A DNA stretch of 64,000 bases from Oscillospiraceae bacterium (GTDB lineage: Bacteria; Bacillota; Clostridia; Oscillospirales; CAG-382), in contig SVRI01000009.1 in assembly GCA_015064895.1 (NCBI GenBank), positions 1 through 64,000 of the forward strand, read 5' to 3'. Position numbers and translations under genes: made by a program. The notes beneath the pieces were generated by a model that searched no databases, was not told the origin of the DNA, and saw nothing but the letters and a program-made list of their open reading frames with translations. Of the stretch, positions 34,579 through 43,099 are shown in pieces; position 1 is the first letter of the stretch; each line of letters opens with the position of its first letter.

Positions 34579-35451
34579 TCATGCATCGAGAAAATCTTGG
34601 AAGCCGGGTCCCTCAAGGATAACCCATTCCTTTCCGATTTCAGCGACAATAAAGTCCACAGTCTCCTCATAGCTGTTCTTTTTGCCGTCAATCTCGATTT
34701 CAACTTCAACCTTGTATGCCGACTTTACTTTCAGTTTTTCCATTGATTCTATGAATTCTTCAAATTCACCCTGATCCTTTTCGCTATCAAGTTCAAACGT
34801 CAAATCCTCATAGTTCTCAATGATGTTTTTTAATTCATCCTGTAAATTCCGGGTTCTTCCTTTGGAAAGCTTTGCTGTATCTTTGATTTCATATTTGAGT
34901 TCCCAGTCGCCGTAAACATCTTCAAGAGCGTTATAAAAGTCACCTATCAAAGCGTCTTCGGTATAGTCTTCCCAATCATATCTACCCTTGCCGTAACCAT
35001 AGTAATCATACCCTATATCAGGTTCGTCGTTCCCGTTAGAGCTGAAGTTTGCCTTAAGAAGAATTTCGTGCAGCTTTGCAGCATCGCTGCCTTTATAATA
35101 CTGACCAAATTCACCGCCGAAATACATGTTCGAAAGAAACTCGGAAACATCGTTTTCTTCATCGGCAATATAATCAAGATACGCTTCAACCTCTTCAACA
35201 TACTGTTTTTTGCTGAATTTATTTCCCAACATAAGTACAACAACCACCGCCGCAGCAACCAAAACAGTCGCAAGCACACAAATAAGTACAATTATACCTG
35301 CCTTACTCTTTTTCGGCTTTGCCTCGGAAACAGGCGAAGAAACTTCGGGAGACTCGTTTGAATCGGTGCTTCCTGAAAGGATGGGGGTTCCACATTTCGG
35401 GCACTCTTTCTCATTGTCGGAAAATTGAAAACCGCAATTTCTGCAAAACAT
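34579..35451 (-). CDS. zinc-ribbon membrane protein
   Basis: 290 residues. N-terminal zinc ribbon (CRNCG at 3-7 and CPKCG at 17-21), a Ser/Pro linker, one membrane helix (about 50-75, IIVLICVLATVLVAAAVVV), then an acidic exported domain of about 215 residues with repeated Tyr/Asp/Gly. The ribbon is cytosolic and the tail extracytoplasmic. Zinc-ribbon plus single-helix proteins of this build are common in Clostridia with no known function. Two others with a similar start occur at 52595 and 54752. Confidence 0.8.
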   Translation of the reverse strand: MFCRNCGFQFSDNEKECPKCGTPILSGSTDSNESPEVSSPVSEAKPKKSKAGIIVLICVLATVLVAAAVVVVLMLGNKFSKKQYVEEVEAYLDYIADEENDVSEFLSNMYFGGEFGQYYKGSDAAKLHEILLKANFSSNGNDEPDIGYDYYGYGKGRYDWEDYTEDALIGDFYNALEDVYGDWELKYEIKDTAKLSKGRTRNLQDELKNIIENYEDLTFELDSEKDQGEFEEFIESMEKLKVKSAYKVEVEIEIDGKKNSYEETVDFIVAEIGKEWVILEGPGFQDFLDA

Positions 35452-35480
35452 AGTTTTTCTCCTTTATACGTATTGGAATT

Positions 35481-36458
35481 TTAAAAAAATGATTTACATT
35501 TCCCCTTTGCCTTTTCAAAAAGCCACGAAAAAGCAAAGCTAAATGACATAAGAAATACAAAGAAAACAGGGAAACCAAGCCATGCACTAAACTTGGTAAT
35601 GTCTATATTTTCCTGAACAATGTCGAGGAAAAACACATGCATCATATAAATATTGAATGAATGATACGATATTGAAGAAATCCACTTGTTGCCTTTGGGT
35701 TCCTTCATCTTCATACACAAATAGAACACCGACATTGCGGCAACGCCTATAAATACACTTCTGAAATCAGAATAGCTCTCAACGTGTGCTCTTGATTTCA
35801 GCGACGAAAACAGTGTAAGGAGATTAGTTGCCGTAACGCAAAGCACCCATACAACGGCGGGTATCCACTTTTTTATTTTGATTTCATCAATATAATGACG
35901 AATAACATACCCCATGATGAAATATCCTGCATAAACCGAACTGCCGATAAGCGGTATTTCATATGTTGCATGCATTTTCAGCATCTTGAGAACAAAGCTT
36001 ACAGTCATGACAGCAATAAACAAAACCGAAAAATACTTCATGAGTTTTTTAGAATCACCGCTTACAAGCTTTTGCCAAAGCGGAATTGTAATGTATATAC
36101 CGAACATTACAAACAAAAACCAAAAATGTACTCGTACCGGTGTTGCAAATATTTCCCTGAAATTATATCTCTGTCCTAAGTAGAAAAAATCCCACACTAT
36201 AAACACTATTGTCCAGACAACTGTTTTTATCAGTATATTTACCGTTCTCTTGTTGTTCTTCTTATAATCCGTCGGCTGCTCCAAAATGAGAGCACCGCTT
36301 ATCATAAAAAACAACGGCACACTGATACGGCAAAGTCCGTTGAACAACAATGCACATATATACGAGTCCATCGGTAGTTTTGGATATTCCCTCATATACC
36401 AGTTTGAAATATGACCGAGAACCACCATAAAGCACGAAAAGACTCTCAGATATTCCAA
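35481..36458 (-). CDS. acyltransferase 3 (OafA-like) membrane protein
   Basis: About 325 residues, ten or so membrane helices. The family N-terminus EYLRVFSCFMVVLGHISN has the conserved His region, and RISVPLFFMISGALI the second conserved block. Such enzymes move acetyl or other acyl groups onto extracellular sugars or lipids. The start is uncertain: TTG at 36458 has AAGGA 7 nt upstream, but the frame is open for seven more codons (SHKDER before LEYLR) to an ATA at 36479 that sits 7 nt after GAGGTG. No ATG is available. It is 29 bp from the zinc-ribbon gene. Confidence 0.87.
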   Translation of the reverse strand: MEYLRVFSCFMVVLGHISNWYMREYPKLPMDSYICALLFNGLCRISVPLFFMISGALILEQPTDYKKNNKRTVNILIKTVVWTIVFIVWDFFYLGQRYNFREIFATPVRVHFWFLFVMFGIYITIPLWQKLVSGDSKKLMKYFSVLFIAVMTVSFVLKMLKMHATYEIPLIGSSVYAGYFIMGYVIRHYIDEIKIKKWIPAVVWVLCVTATNLLTLFSSLKSRAHVESYSDFRSVFIGVAAMSVFYLCMKMKEPKGNKWISSISYHSFNIYMMHVFFLDIVQENIDITKFSAWLGFPVFFVFLMSFSFAFSWLFEKAKGKCKSFF

Positions 36459-36635
36459 ACGTTCATCCTTATGTGATATAACCGTTCACCTCACACAGCG
36501 TCAGTATGCTGCCGCAACAAAAAATGAACATTTTCGATTTGTTCCATCAAATTATACCGCTGTTCGTCAAAAAAGTCAATAGTTGTAAGATTTGAGTAAA
36601 CTGTAATACATTGTTTCCGTAAATCAATAAAACTG

Positions 36636-36664
36636 TTGATATGTCCGCAAAAACATGGTATAAT
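36636..36664 (+). promoter_or_regulatory. sigma-A promoter of the 36726 gene
   Basis: TTGATA (36636-36641), 17-bp spacer, TATAAT (36659-36664). Confidence 0.8.
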
Positions 36665-36725
36665 CATAATGTGATCTGCACTATACCCACAAACACAACC
36701 TCATTTGAAAGGCATCGTTCCGGCG

Positions 36726-38225
36726 ATGACGGTAAAAAGCATGGCTTATTATGCTGAAATGTTAAATGTCAATGACAACACACTGACTGCTGACTTCTGG
36801 GCAGGAGAACACTACTGTCCGATTTGCAAAAGCAAGCAGCATTTTCACCTGAAACACACAACGGCACGCTTTTCGTTGCTTTTTATAGGAATCATTCCCC
36901 TTCCCCTGCCGCGAATTAATATAATAGATGACAGATACATACTTTGCGACAAGTGCGGTTTCGCAAACAAGTTGACAATTCACGAATACAGCACAATACG
37001 CAACCTGCAGCTACGGTCCATGGCATCACTTGAATTTCCAAAAGAAATCATCGAAGAGGATTTTGTTCCCAATAAAACAAAATTCGGATATGCTGTACGC
37101 AAAAGTATATTTGCCGGCATACCTCTTTTACTCGTTTTACTGTTCGGCATATTATTGATATTATCTATTTCTGAGCCATCAGGAATCCCCTCGGCAATTC
37201 TAATGCCTGTGTTAATAGCAATACCCTTTGGGCTAAAATTGATATTTGCGCTGAGATACCTTGGCTTTTGCAATGCAAAAAGAAATGCATACAAGTCTGC
37301 ACAGGAATATCCGCCGCTTGCCTCGTTTGACGGCACACAGCTTCAGCAAACTGTTCAACAAATGGAAATTTTGGTTCTTCCCAAAGGCTTTGAGGAGTAT
37401 TTGGAAACCACAAAATCCGTCATGCCCGAATCGGCTGTTCCGACAAACGTCGATGCTTCCTCTCAGATCTACGAAAAAAAATTATCGGAAATCGCAGAGT
37501 CGGGCCAAGAAGTGAATTTTGTTTCGGATATGCCTGCAGATTCACATGCGGAAGATTATAAGGTAAAAAAATACAACTACAAATTCTCTGCTCTTTCCTT
37601 TACCGTTCCAAAGGATTTTCCCAAGCACAAAGAGCTTCATTCCGCATGCTCTTACATGGCAGGCAAAAAGCATATGGCTTTATTGGTGTGGCAGTATCTG
37701 TTTATTGTCTTCGGTCTGTTATGCTTGATTGCCGCCATAGTCGGTTCAGCAATGGAAGCTATGTTTGGGACTATGCTTTTCTTGGCTTTTGCAGTCATGT
37801 TTAACATAATCAACAGACGTCAGATGACCAGAATAATAGAGTCGCTTTATACACTTGAAAGGACGGGAAACATACAATATCTGGGTGAAGTTATACCGGC
37901 TTATTGCAATTCCGAAAAGAAATTTGTTTTTTCCGACAGATTATTCTATGACCGTGCTTCGCGTATAGTGACGGCATATGACGACATCCGCCTTGTATAT
38001 CCCAAGAACAATCCGAGAATGGAAAATGCAGAAAATTCAAACAACAACGATATAAACGTCATATACCTCTCCACGGTAGACGGCTCGGAGCATCCGTCGG
38101 AAATCAACATTTATACTTTCCTTGAGGCAACCAAGGATAAGCAGAATTATCTGGTGGGATACAGTGTCGAAAATCAACATCAATATCAATCAGACGTTTT
38201 CGATTTTCATAAAAAGCAAAACTGA
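36726..38225 (+). CDS. zinc-ribbon multi-helix membrane protein of unknown function
   Basis: About 499 residues (frame open from a TTG at 36705; the ATG at 36726 is a better start, though neither has a strong RBS). N-terminal cysteine pairs CPICKSK and CDKCG about 47 residues apart form a likely zinc ribbon. Two membrane hairpins follow (IFAGIPLLLVLLFGILLIL and VWQYLFIVFGLLCLIAAIV). The C-terminal soluble part has strands typical of a PH-like or sensor domain. I do not recognise the family. It has its own promoter. Confidence 0.7.
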   Translation: MTVKSMAYYAEMLNVNDNTLTADFWAGEHYCPICKSKQHFHLKHTTARFSLLFIGIIPLPLPRINIIDDRYILCDKCGFANKLTIHEYSTIRNLQLRSMASLEFPKEIIEEDFVPNKTKFGYAVRKSIFAGIPLLLVLLFGILLILSISEPSGIPSAILMPVLIAIPFGLKLIFALRYLGFCNAKRNAYKSAQEYPPLASFDGTQLQQTVQQMEILVLPKGFEEYLETTKSVMPESAVPTNVDASSQIYEKKLSEIAESGQEVNFVSDMPADSHAEDYKVKKYNYKFSALSFTVPKDFPKHKELHSACSYMAGKKHMALLVWQYLFIVFGLLCLIAAIVGSAMEAMFGTMLFLAFAVMFNIINRRQMTRIIESLYTLERTGNIQYLGEVIPAYCNSEKKFVFSDRLFYDRASRIVTAYDDIRLVYPKNNPRMENAENSNNNDINVIYLSTVDGSEHPSEINIYTFLEATKDKQNYLVGYSVENQHQYQSDVFDFHKKQN

Positions 38226-38348
38226 TTCTAACGGAGAACAAAAATAATGCGGTTAATTTATGTATGTCTGATGGTTTTCACTTATCATGTCAGCAGCCAT
38301 ACTGCCTTAAGTAAGCAGCGAAAAACATTCCATATTATCAAAAGCAAC

Positions 38349-38372
38349 GGGCAGACCAAACACGGTCTGCCC
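38349..38372. terminator. convergent terminator
   Basis: Stem GGGCAGACC / GGTCTGCCC between the 36726 gene and the phosphopantetheinyl transferase; TATAATTTTATTT follows on the plus strand. Confidence 0.7.
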
Positions 38373-38379
38373 TATAATT

Positions 38380-38985
38380 TTATTTCAATGTTACCGCATG
38401 GATAACATAATCGTCAAAACTGAAGTTTTCCACCCTGATGCTTTCTGAAAAAACATCAACACTCTTAAAATCGGTAATGCCTGTGCCGATACATTTGAAA
38501 TATGCCTCTTTTATTGTCCATATTTCAAAAAAGCGGGATAGTTCCTGATATGATGCTTCCCTTTCATAGTCCCCGTCATCGGGTATTCTTCCGAACAAAT
38601 ACTCAAGTTCTTTATCTGTACACACCTTTTTGAAAAGTTTTGGTCTGACAGCATGGATTTTTTCCACATCTATACCGACTTTATCTGTGTGAACTGCTGC
38701 GACAACTATATTTTCCGAATGGCTGATGTTAAATTCAAGCGGAATGTTTTCCGGCTTCGGTTTTCCTTTTTGGTCTGCAACAATTACAATTTCCTCAAAA
38801 GGTATCCCCGACATATCTGACACAAGTGTCCTTGCAAGATATTCCCCCGCAAGACTTCTTTTTTTGTCATCTTCGTGCCTGAGGCGGTCAATTTTGGCTC
38901 TGCGTGTCGGATGCATTGCAGCATATGTTTTGTTATATATATCGACAGTTATATCATCTATAAAACATTTTTCGTGCTTTACCAA
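38380..38985 (-). CDS. 4'-phosphopantetheinyl transferase, Sfp type
   Basis: 201 residues, TTG start with GAAGGTGAG upstream. Sfp-family motifs: FNISHSENIVVAAV, VGIDVEKI (metal-binding Asp) and FFEIWTIKEAYFKCIGTG (catalytic Glu/Lys). It transfers phosphopantetheine from CoA to carrier-protein serines. A stand-alone AcpS usually serves fatty acid synthesis, so an Sfp type suggests a second client. The carrier protein at 48984 and the carrier domain of the ligase at 50543 are candidates in this window, by inference. Confidence 0.9.
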   Translation of the reverse strand: MVKHEKCFIDDITVDIYNKTYAAMHPTRRAKIDRLRHEDDKKRSLAGEYLARTLVSDMSGIPFEEIVIVADQKGKPKPENIPLEFNISHSENIVVAAVHTDKVGIDVEKIHAVRPKLFKKVCTDKELEYLFGRIPDDGDYEREASYQELSRFFEIWTIKEAYFKCIGTGITDFKSVDVFSESIRVENFSFDDYVIHAVTLK

Positions 38986-39054
38986 AACTTCTCACCTTCT
39001 TTCGACAAATATGTGTTGCATTTTAGTTATATATATGTTAAAATAACCTTAACA

Positions 39055-40032
39055 TTATTTCTCGTAAAAATCAACAAGTTTGCGAATATATGTTTCAAGG
39101 TTTTCGTCCTTACGTGTGAACAGGCAATGTCTTGCACCTTTAATCATCACATATTCGCATCCAAGCAACTTCGCAAGCTTCTGCTGAGGCTTGACTTTTA
39201 CGGAATTATCGTTCTCGGCACTTATCAAAAGAATTTGTGAATTCATTTTCTCTGTGGTTTTTTTGTTGAGAAGCTTGTATCTTACACCGAGAGTTTCATA
39301 ATTCCATCTGTTCGACGAGCAGGAGTTTTGGTATCTAGGCTCATTGATTCTCATATTCAGATTGTAGAAGAATCTGGCTTCGCTTTCGTCTCCGCTGTTT
39401 TCGCTCTTTGCATTGGGTTTGAAATCAGACGAGTATTTGAGTCTTGCCTTCCAACCGTTTTTCTTGACGTCTCCTTTTATGAGAAAACGCAAAACACGAC
39501 CGGGTATTTTCATGCAGACAGGATATACCAAGGGCGCCGAAAGTACTGTCTTTTCTATCTTATCTCCAGTCTGTGCAAGATACAGCGAAGCAACTGCACC
39601 CCCCATGGAATGGGAATATATATTTACAGGAATCCCCTCTGAGTTGGGTTTTACGATTTTATCCATAAAACACTGCAAATCGTATGCATAATCCTCGTAC
39701 TTATCAACATGGGTAACTTGAAAATCTTCCACATCGCGGTGTGAATATCCGTGTCCGCGCTGGTCATATAAAAATATATTATACCCCATATTCATGAAAT
39801 AACTGCCTATTTCATAGTATTTTTTCAAGAATTCGGTATAACCGTGAACCATAACAATGCTTGCTTTCGGGTTTTCAACAAGGAAATATTCGTAATATAT
39901 TTTTGCGTTATCAAAAGACTCGAAAAAGCCCTTGTTGCAGTATGTATCCAGCTCATTTACCAAATTCTGCATATGGTTTTCATAGTTTTCTTCGTCAATG
40001 AGGCTGAGTTTTCCTGATGGTTGATACAACAT
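39055..40032 (-). CDS. alpha/beta hydrolase, monoacylglycerol lipase-like
   Basis: 325 residues. Serine aminopeptidase S33/Hydrolase_4 type: MVHGYTEFLKKYYEIG, FLYDQRGHGYSHRD, nucleophile elbow YSHSMGGAVA, late Asp in SAENDNSV and His in KGARHCLF. No signal peptide. Relatives are lysophospholipases or monoglyceride lipases. It is divergent from another hydrolase at 40089. Confidence 0.88.
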   Translation of the reverse strand: MLYQPSGKLSLIDEENYENHMQNLVNELDTYCNKGFFESFDNAKIYYEYFLVENPKASIVMVHGYTEFLKKYYEIGSYFMNMGYNIFLYDQRGHGYSHRDVEDFQVTHVDKYEDYAYDLQCFMDKIVKPNSEGIPVNIYSHSMGGAVASLYLAQTGDKIEKTVLSAPLVYPVCMKIPGRVLRFLIKGDVKKNGWKARLKYSSDFKPNAKSENSGDESEARFFYNLNMRINEPRYQNSCSSNRWNYETLGVRYKLLNKKTTEKMNSQILLISAENDNSVKVKPQQKLAKLLGCEYVMIKGARHCLFTRKDENLETYIRKLVDFYEK

Positions 40033-40088
40033 TTTTTCGCTTCCTTTATTTTAATTAATGTATATTTTTAAAACAAGAGGTGATACTA

Positions 40089-41027
40089 GTGACATCTTCA
40101 AAAAAGAAATCTTTATTAAAGGTCTTAAAGGTCAGTATCATAATTGTTTTAGTTTTCATAACAGTTTCTATGATTGCAACGGTATTTATCTACAACGGTG
40201 TTTTTCAAACGTACCGTGAAAATACCGATAACATGTCCGTTGCCGTTTCCGCAGATGTTGCGAGTTACTCATCTCATGGCTATATGAGCGGTGAAAACAA
40301 GCTTTCAGGACATCTGTATGAAACAAATTCCGATTCAGTTATAATAATTATCCCCGGTTTTCATGCCGAAACAGATGCATTCATTCCGTATGTGGATGAA
40401 TTCTGCCGTAACGGCTTTGACGTTTTCACCTTTGACTGCACAGGTCACGGTGAAAGCGGCGGCAATTCGTCGGTGGGATTTCCGCAGGTTATCAAGGACC
40501 TTGACGCGACACTTGAATATATCAGTGAAAAGTCGTCTTACAAAAACATCTATCTTTTCGGACACAGCCGCGGCGGTTATGCTGCCTGCTGTGCACTAAA
40601 AGACAACAAAAACATTTCAGCCGTTGTTTCCGTAAGCGGTGTCAACAGTGCCATGGACGGGATAATGGCATATTCAACAGACACCATAGGTCCCATTGCA
40701 TACGGGAATTACCCCTTCCTGTGGATCTACCAATCCATGCTTTTCGGCACCGAGCTTTCAAGCAGAAGTGCTTCAGACTGCATACAGGATACGGATGTTC
40801 CCGTGTTAATTATTCAGGGAAAGCACGATGAACAAATTCCTTCAGACGATTTTTCAGTATATTCACACATGGAAGATGCTGATTCGTCAAACGCAAAGCT
40901 TGTTTTATATGACAATCCCGGATGTGACGGTCATACTACCATACTTTTCCCGCAAGACGGCACTGCAAATCCCGATATTACAAGCTACGCCGTTAATTTT
41001 TTCAAAAACAATATTGCCAAGGAGTAA
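40089..41027 (+). CDS. membrane-anchored alpha/beta hydrolase
   Basis: 312 residues from a GTG at 40089 (GAGGTG 6 nt upstream; the GTG at 40080 is part of that RBS). A single N-terminal membrane helix (VLKVSIIIVLVFITVSMIA) anchors an exported hydrolase domain: IIPGFHAETDAFI, FDCTGHGESGG, nucleophile elbow FGHSRGGYAA, Asp in QGKHDEQIP and His in CDGHTTI. Substrate unknown. The GT2-GtrA gene begins 8 bp after its stop, so the two form an operon. Confidence 0.88.
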   Translation: MTSSKKKSLLKVLKVSIIIVLVFITVSMIATVFIYNGVFQTYRENTDNMSVAVSADVASYSSHGYMSGENKLSGHLYETNSDSVIIIIPGFHAETDAFIPYVDEFCRNGFDVFTFDCTGHGESGGNSSVGFPQVIKDLDATLEYISEKSSYKNIYLFGHSRGGYAACCALKDNKNISAVVSVSGVNSAMDGIMAYSTDTIGPIAYGNYPFLWIYQSMLFGTELSSRSASDCIQDTDVPVLIIQGKHDEQIPSDDFSVYSHMEDADSSNAKLVLYDNPGCDGHTTILFPQDGTANPDITSYAVNFFKNNIAKE

Positions 41028-41035
41028 ACCCGAAA

Positions 41036-42073
41036 ATGAAAGACGTTGTTCTCATTCCAGCCTATCAGCCTGACAAGCAATTGATTCAGGTTGTTGAAAA
41101 TCTTAGTGAAAATGATCTGGGTATTCTTATTGTCGATGATGGCAGCGGTTCCGACTATGCTGATATATTCGATGCTGTCAAAGACAAAGCACAGGTTGTT
41201 CACATACCCTGCAACGGAGGAAAGGGTGCTGCACTCAAAAACGGCATGGCATCAATAAAAAGAATCTATCCCGATTGTGAATTCTTTGTGACAGCAGATG
41301 CAGACGGGCAACACAAATGTGAAGACATTCTGCGTGTTTTTAAGGAACTTCACCACGGTGCTGAATTTGTACTTACCGTAAGACAGTTCGACCGAGACAT
41401 GCCCTTTCGTTCCAAATTCGGAAACAATCTTTCCAAATGGATATACACTATTCTGAACGGTCATTTTTTTGAAGACAATCAGTCTGGTCTAAGGGGTTTT
41501 TCAACAAAGCACATTGAATGGCTTTTAAAGGTCGGAGGAGACAAATACGATTATGAAATGAACATGCTTTATTATGCCGATAAGCAAGGTGTCTCCATTA
41601 CCACAATACCCATAGAAGCAATTTACATAGACAACAACAGCTCATCTCATTTCAATCCCGTAAAAGATACTCTGCGAATTTACGCACGTCTTTTTTGGAG
41701 TGCACGTATAACCTTTGCGGCAATTCTGATTATTGAACAGCTGCTGCTTGCCGCAACATTCATTTACGGGTACAAGCATCTGCATATTACAATCCCGACA
41801 ATAGGTTCTGTCGGCGTAGTATTTACTTTTATACTCAATCAATTTGTCGTATTCAGAGGCTTTAAATACCGAGACCACTACCGTCTTATTATCTATTCAA
41901 TACTAAGGTATACTGCATATACATGGGCATTGATTATGATTTCATTTGTGGCTCCGAAAATACCCTTGATAATTGCTTTCAATCTTATAGCAATTGCAAT
42001 AATGCCACTTGAGTACATTATGCATAAGCTTCTTTATCGTGCCAAGTACAAAGATATCAACAGAACAGCTTAA
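41036..42073 (+). CDS. GT2 glycosyltransferase fused to a GtrA-like membrane domain
   Basis: 345 residues. Residues 1-215 are a DPM1-like GT2 domain: LIPAYQPDKQL, LIVDDGSGSD, GGKGAALKNGM and the metal motif TADADGQHK. Residues 225-335 hold four membrane helices of GtrA type (FTFILNQFVVFRGFKYR). Such fusions transfer sugars to polyprenyl phosphate or flip the lipid-linked sugar, for wall or teichoic-acid glycosylation. It is the last gene before a terminator. Confidence 0.9.
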   Translation: MKDVVLIPAYQPDKQLIQVVENLSENDLGILIVDDGSGSDYADIFDAVKDKAQVVHIPCNGGKGAALKNGMASIKRIYPDCEFFVTADADGQHKCEDILRVFKELHHGAEFVLTVRQFDRDMPFRSKFGNNLSKWIYTILNGHFFEDNQSGLRGFSTKHIEWLLKVGGDKYDYEMNMLYYADKQGVSITTIPIEAIYIDNNSSSHFNPVKDTLRIYARLFWSARITFAAILIIEQLLLAATFIYGYKHLHITIPTIGSVGVVFTFILNQFVVFRGFKYRDHYRLIIYSILRYTAYTWALIMISFVAPKIPLIIAFNLIAIAIMPLEYIMHKLLYRAKYKDINRTA

Positions 42074-42080
42074 AAACAAT

Positions 42081-42110
42081 AACCGGTGCGGGAAAAGCAC
42101 CGGTTTAATT
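42081..42110. terminator. convergent terminator
   Basis: Stem AACCGGTGC / GCACCGGTT followed by TAATTTTTATT, between the GT2 gene and plsX. Confidence 0.85.
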
Positions 42111-42111
42111 T

Positions 42112-43089
42112 TTATTCGGCGATTGCCTGTGCCACCTTTGCAGAGAATCCTCTGTCTTCAATACGAATTATCTGCCTGATGCAGGCACCGACAGTATCGG
42201 CTACCGCACAGCCGTGCATTTTGACTACCGTTTTTTTGAGCCCCAGGAAGGTTGCCCCTCCCCTTGTGTTGAAGTCAAACTTTTCCACGATGGCATTTCT
42301 GATGTTTTTACAAGCTTCACTACCGTCGGAATAACTGTCAATTATTCTGAGAGCCGCTCTTCCGCACTCCTCTGTGTTTTTAAGAAGAATGTTTCCCGTA
42401 AACCCGTCGGTAACAACAACATCAAGCTCAGTATCAGCAAGATCACTGCCCTCAACATTTCCGACAAAGTTAAGATCTAACGGTTTAATAAGCTCAAATG
42501 CAGCCTTTGTAAGGGTATTGCCTTTGCCGTCTTCACGACCGACAGACATAAGTCCTACCTTGGGATGTTCTTCACCCAAAAGACTCTGCATAAATGCATT
42601 TCCCATTAGAGCGTATCTTTTCAAATCTTCGGGGGTACATTCAACATTTGCTCCGCAGTCAACAAGACATACAAGTCCGTTCTTTCCGCAGGGAATTGCA
42701 GTAGAAAGTGCAGGAGCCATAAGTCCCTTTACAAGACCCACTCTGAAAATCGAGCCCACCATGAGTGCACCCGTATTACCGGCACTTATCATGCCCATGA
42801 CATCGTCGCTCTTTGAAAGCCTGTCAAGACTCATGACCATGGATGTGTCATCCTTACCCTTGAACACGCACGTCGGCGGATCATCATTGGTGACATATTT
42901 ATCGGTATGCACTATCTCAACTCTTGATTCATCGGTGCCGTATGTTTTCATCATGTCTCTGATAATTCGTTCGTCGCCCACAATGACAACATGCAAATCA
43001 TCAATTTCCATGACTGCATCCAATGTACCTCGGATTATTTCGACATGACCAATATCTGCACCGTATGTATCAACAATAATTTTCTTCAT
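42112..43089 (-). CDS. plsX: phosphate acyltransferase PlsX-like
   Basis: 325 residues from an ATG at 43089 (GGGG upstream). PlsX motifs ISAGNTGALMVGSIF, DCGANVECTPEDL, KVGLMSVGREDGKGN and DVVVTDGFTGNILLKNTE. The usual N-terminal DAMGGD is replaced by VDTYGADIG, a clear divergence. PlsX links acyl-ACP and acyl-phosphate for PlsY. Here it is the last gene of a fakB-fakB-fakA-plsX operon and its start lies within 12 bp of the fakA end, so acyl-phosphate made by FakA is its natural substrate. Confidence 0.9.
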   Translation of the reverse strand: MKKIIVDTYGADIGHVEIIRGTLDAVMEIDDLHVVIVGDERIIRDMMKTYGTDESRVEIVHTDKYVTNDDPPTCVFKGKDDTSMVMSLDRLSKSDDVMGMISAGNTGALMVGSIFRVGLVKGLMAPALSTAIPCGKNGLVCLVDCGANVECTPEDLKRYALMGNAFMQSLLGEEHPKVGLMSVGREDGKGNTLTKAAFELIKPLDLNFVGNVEGSDLADTELDVVVTDGFTGNILLKNTEECGRAALRIIDSYSDGSEACKNIRNAIVEKFDFNTRGGATFLGLKKTVVKMHGCAVADTVGACIRQIIRIEDRGFSAKVAQAIAE

Positions 43090-43099
43090 ACAAACCCCG

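Noticed and set aside
38250..38404. Small plus-strand frame starting MRLIYVCLMVF
   Set aside because: It runs through the terminator hairpin and into the phosphopantetheinyl transferase 3' end, with no family match; judged chance.
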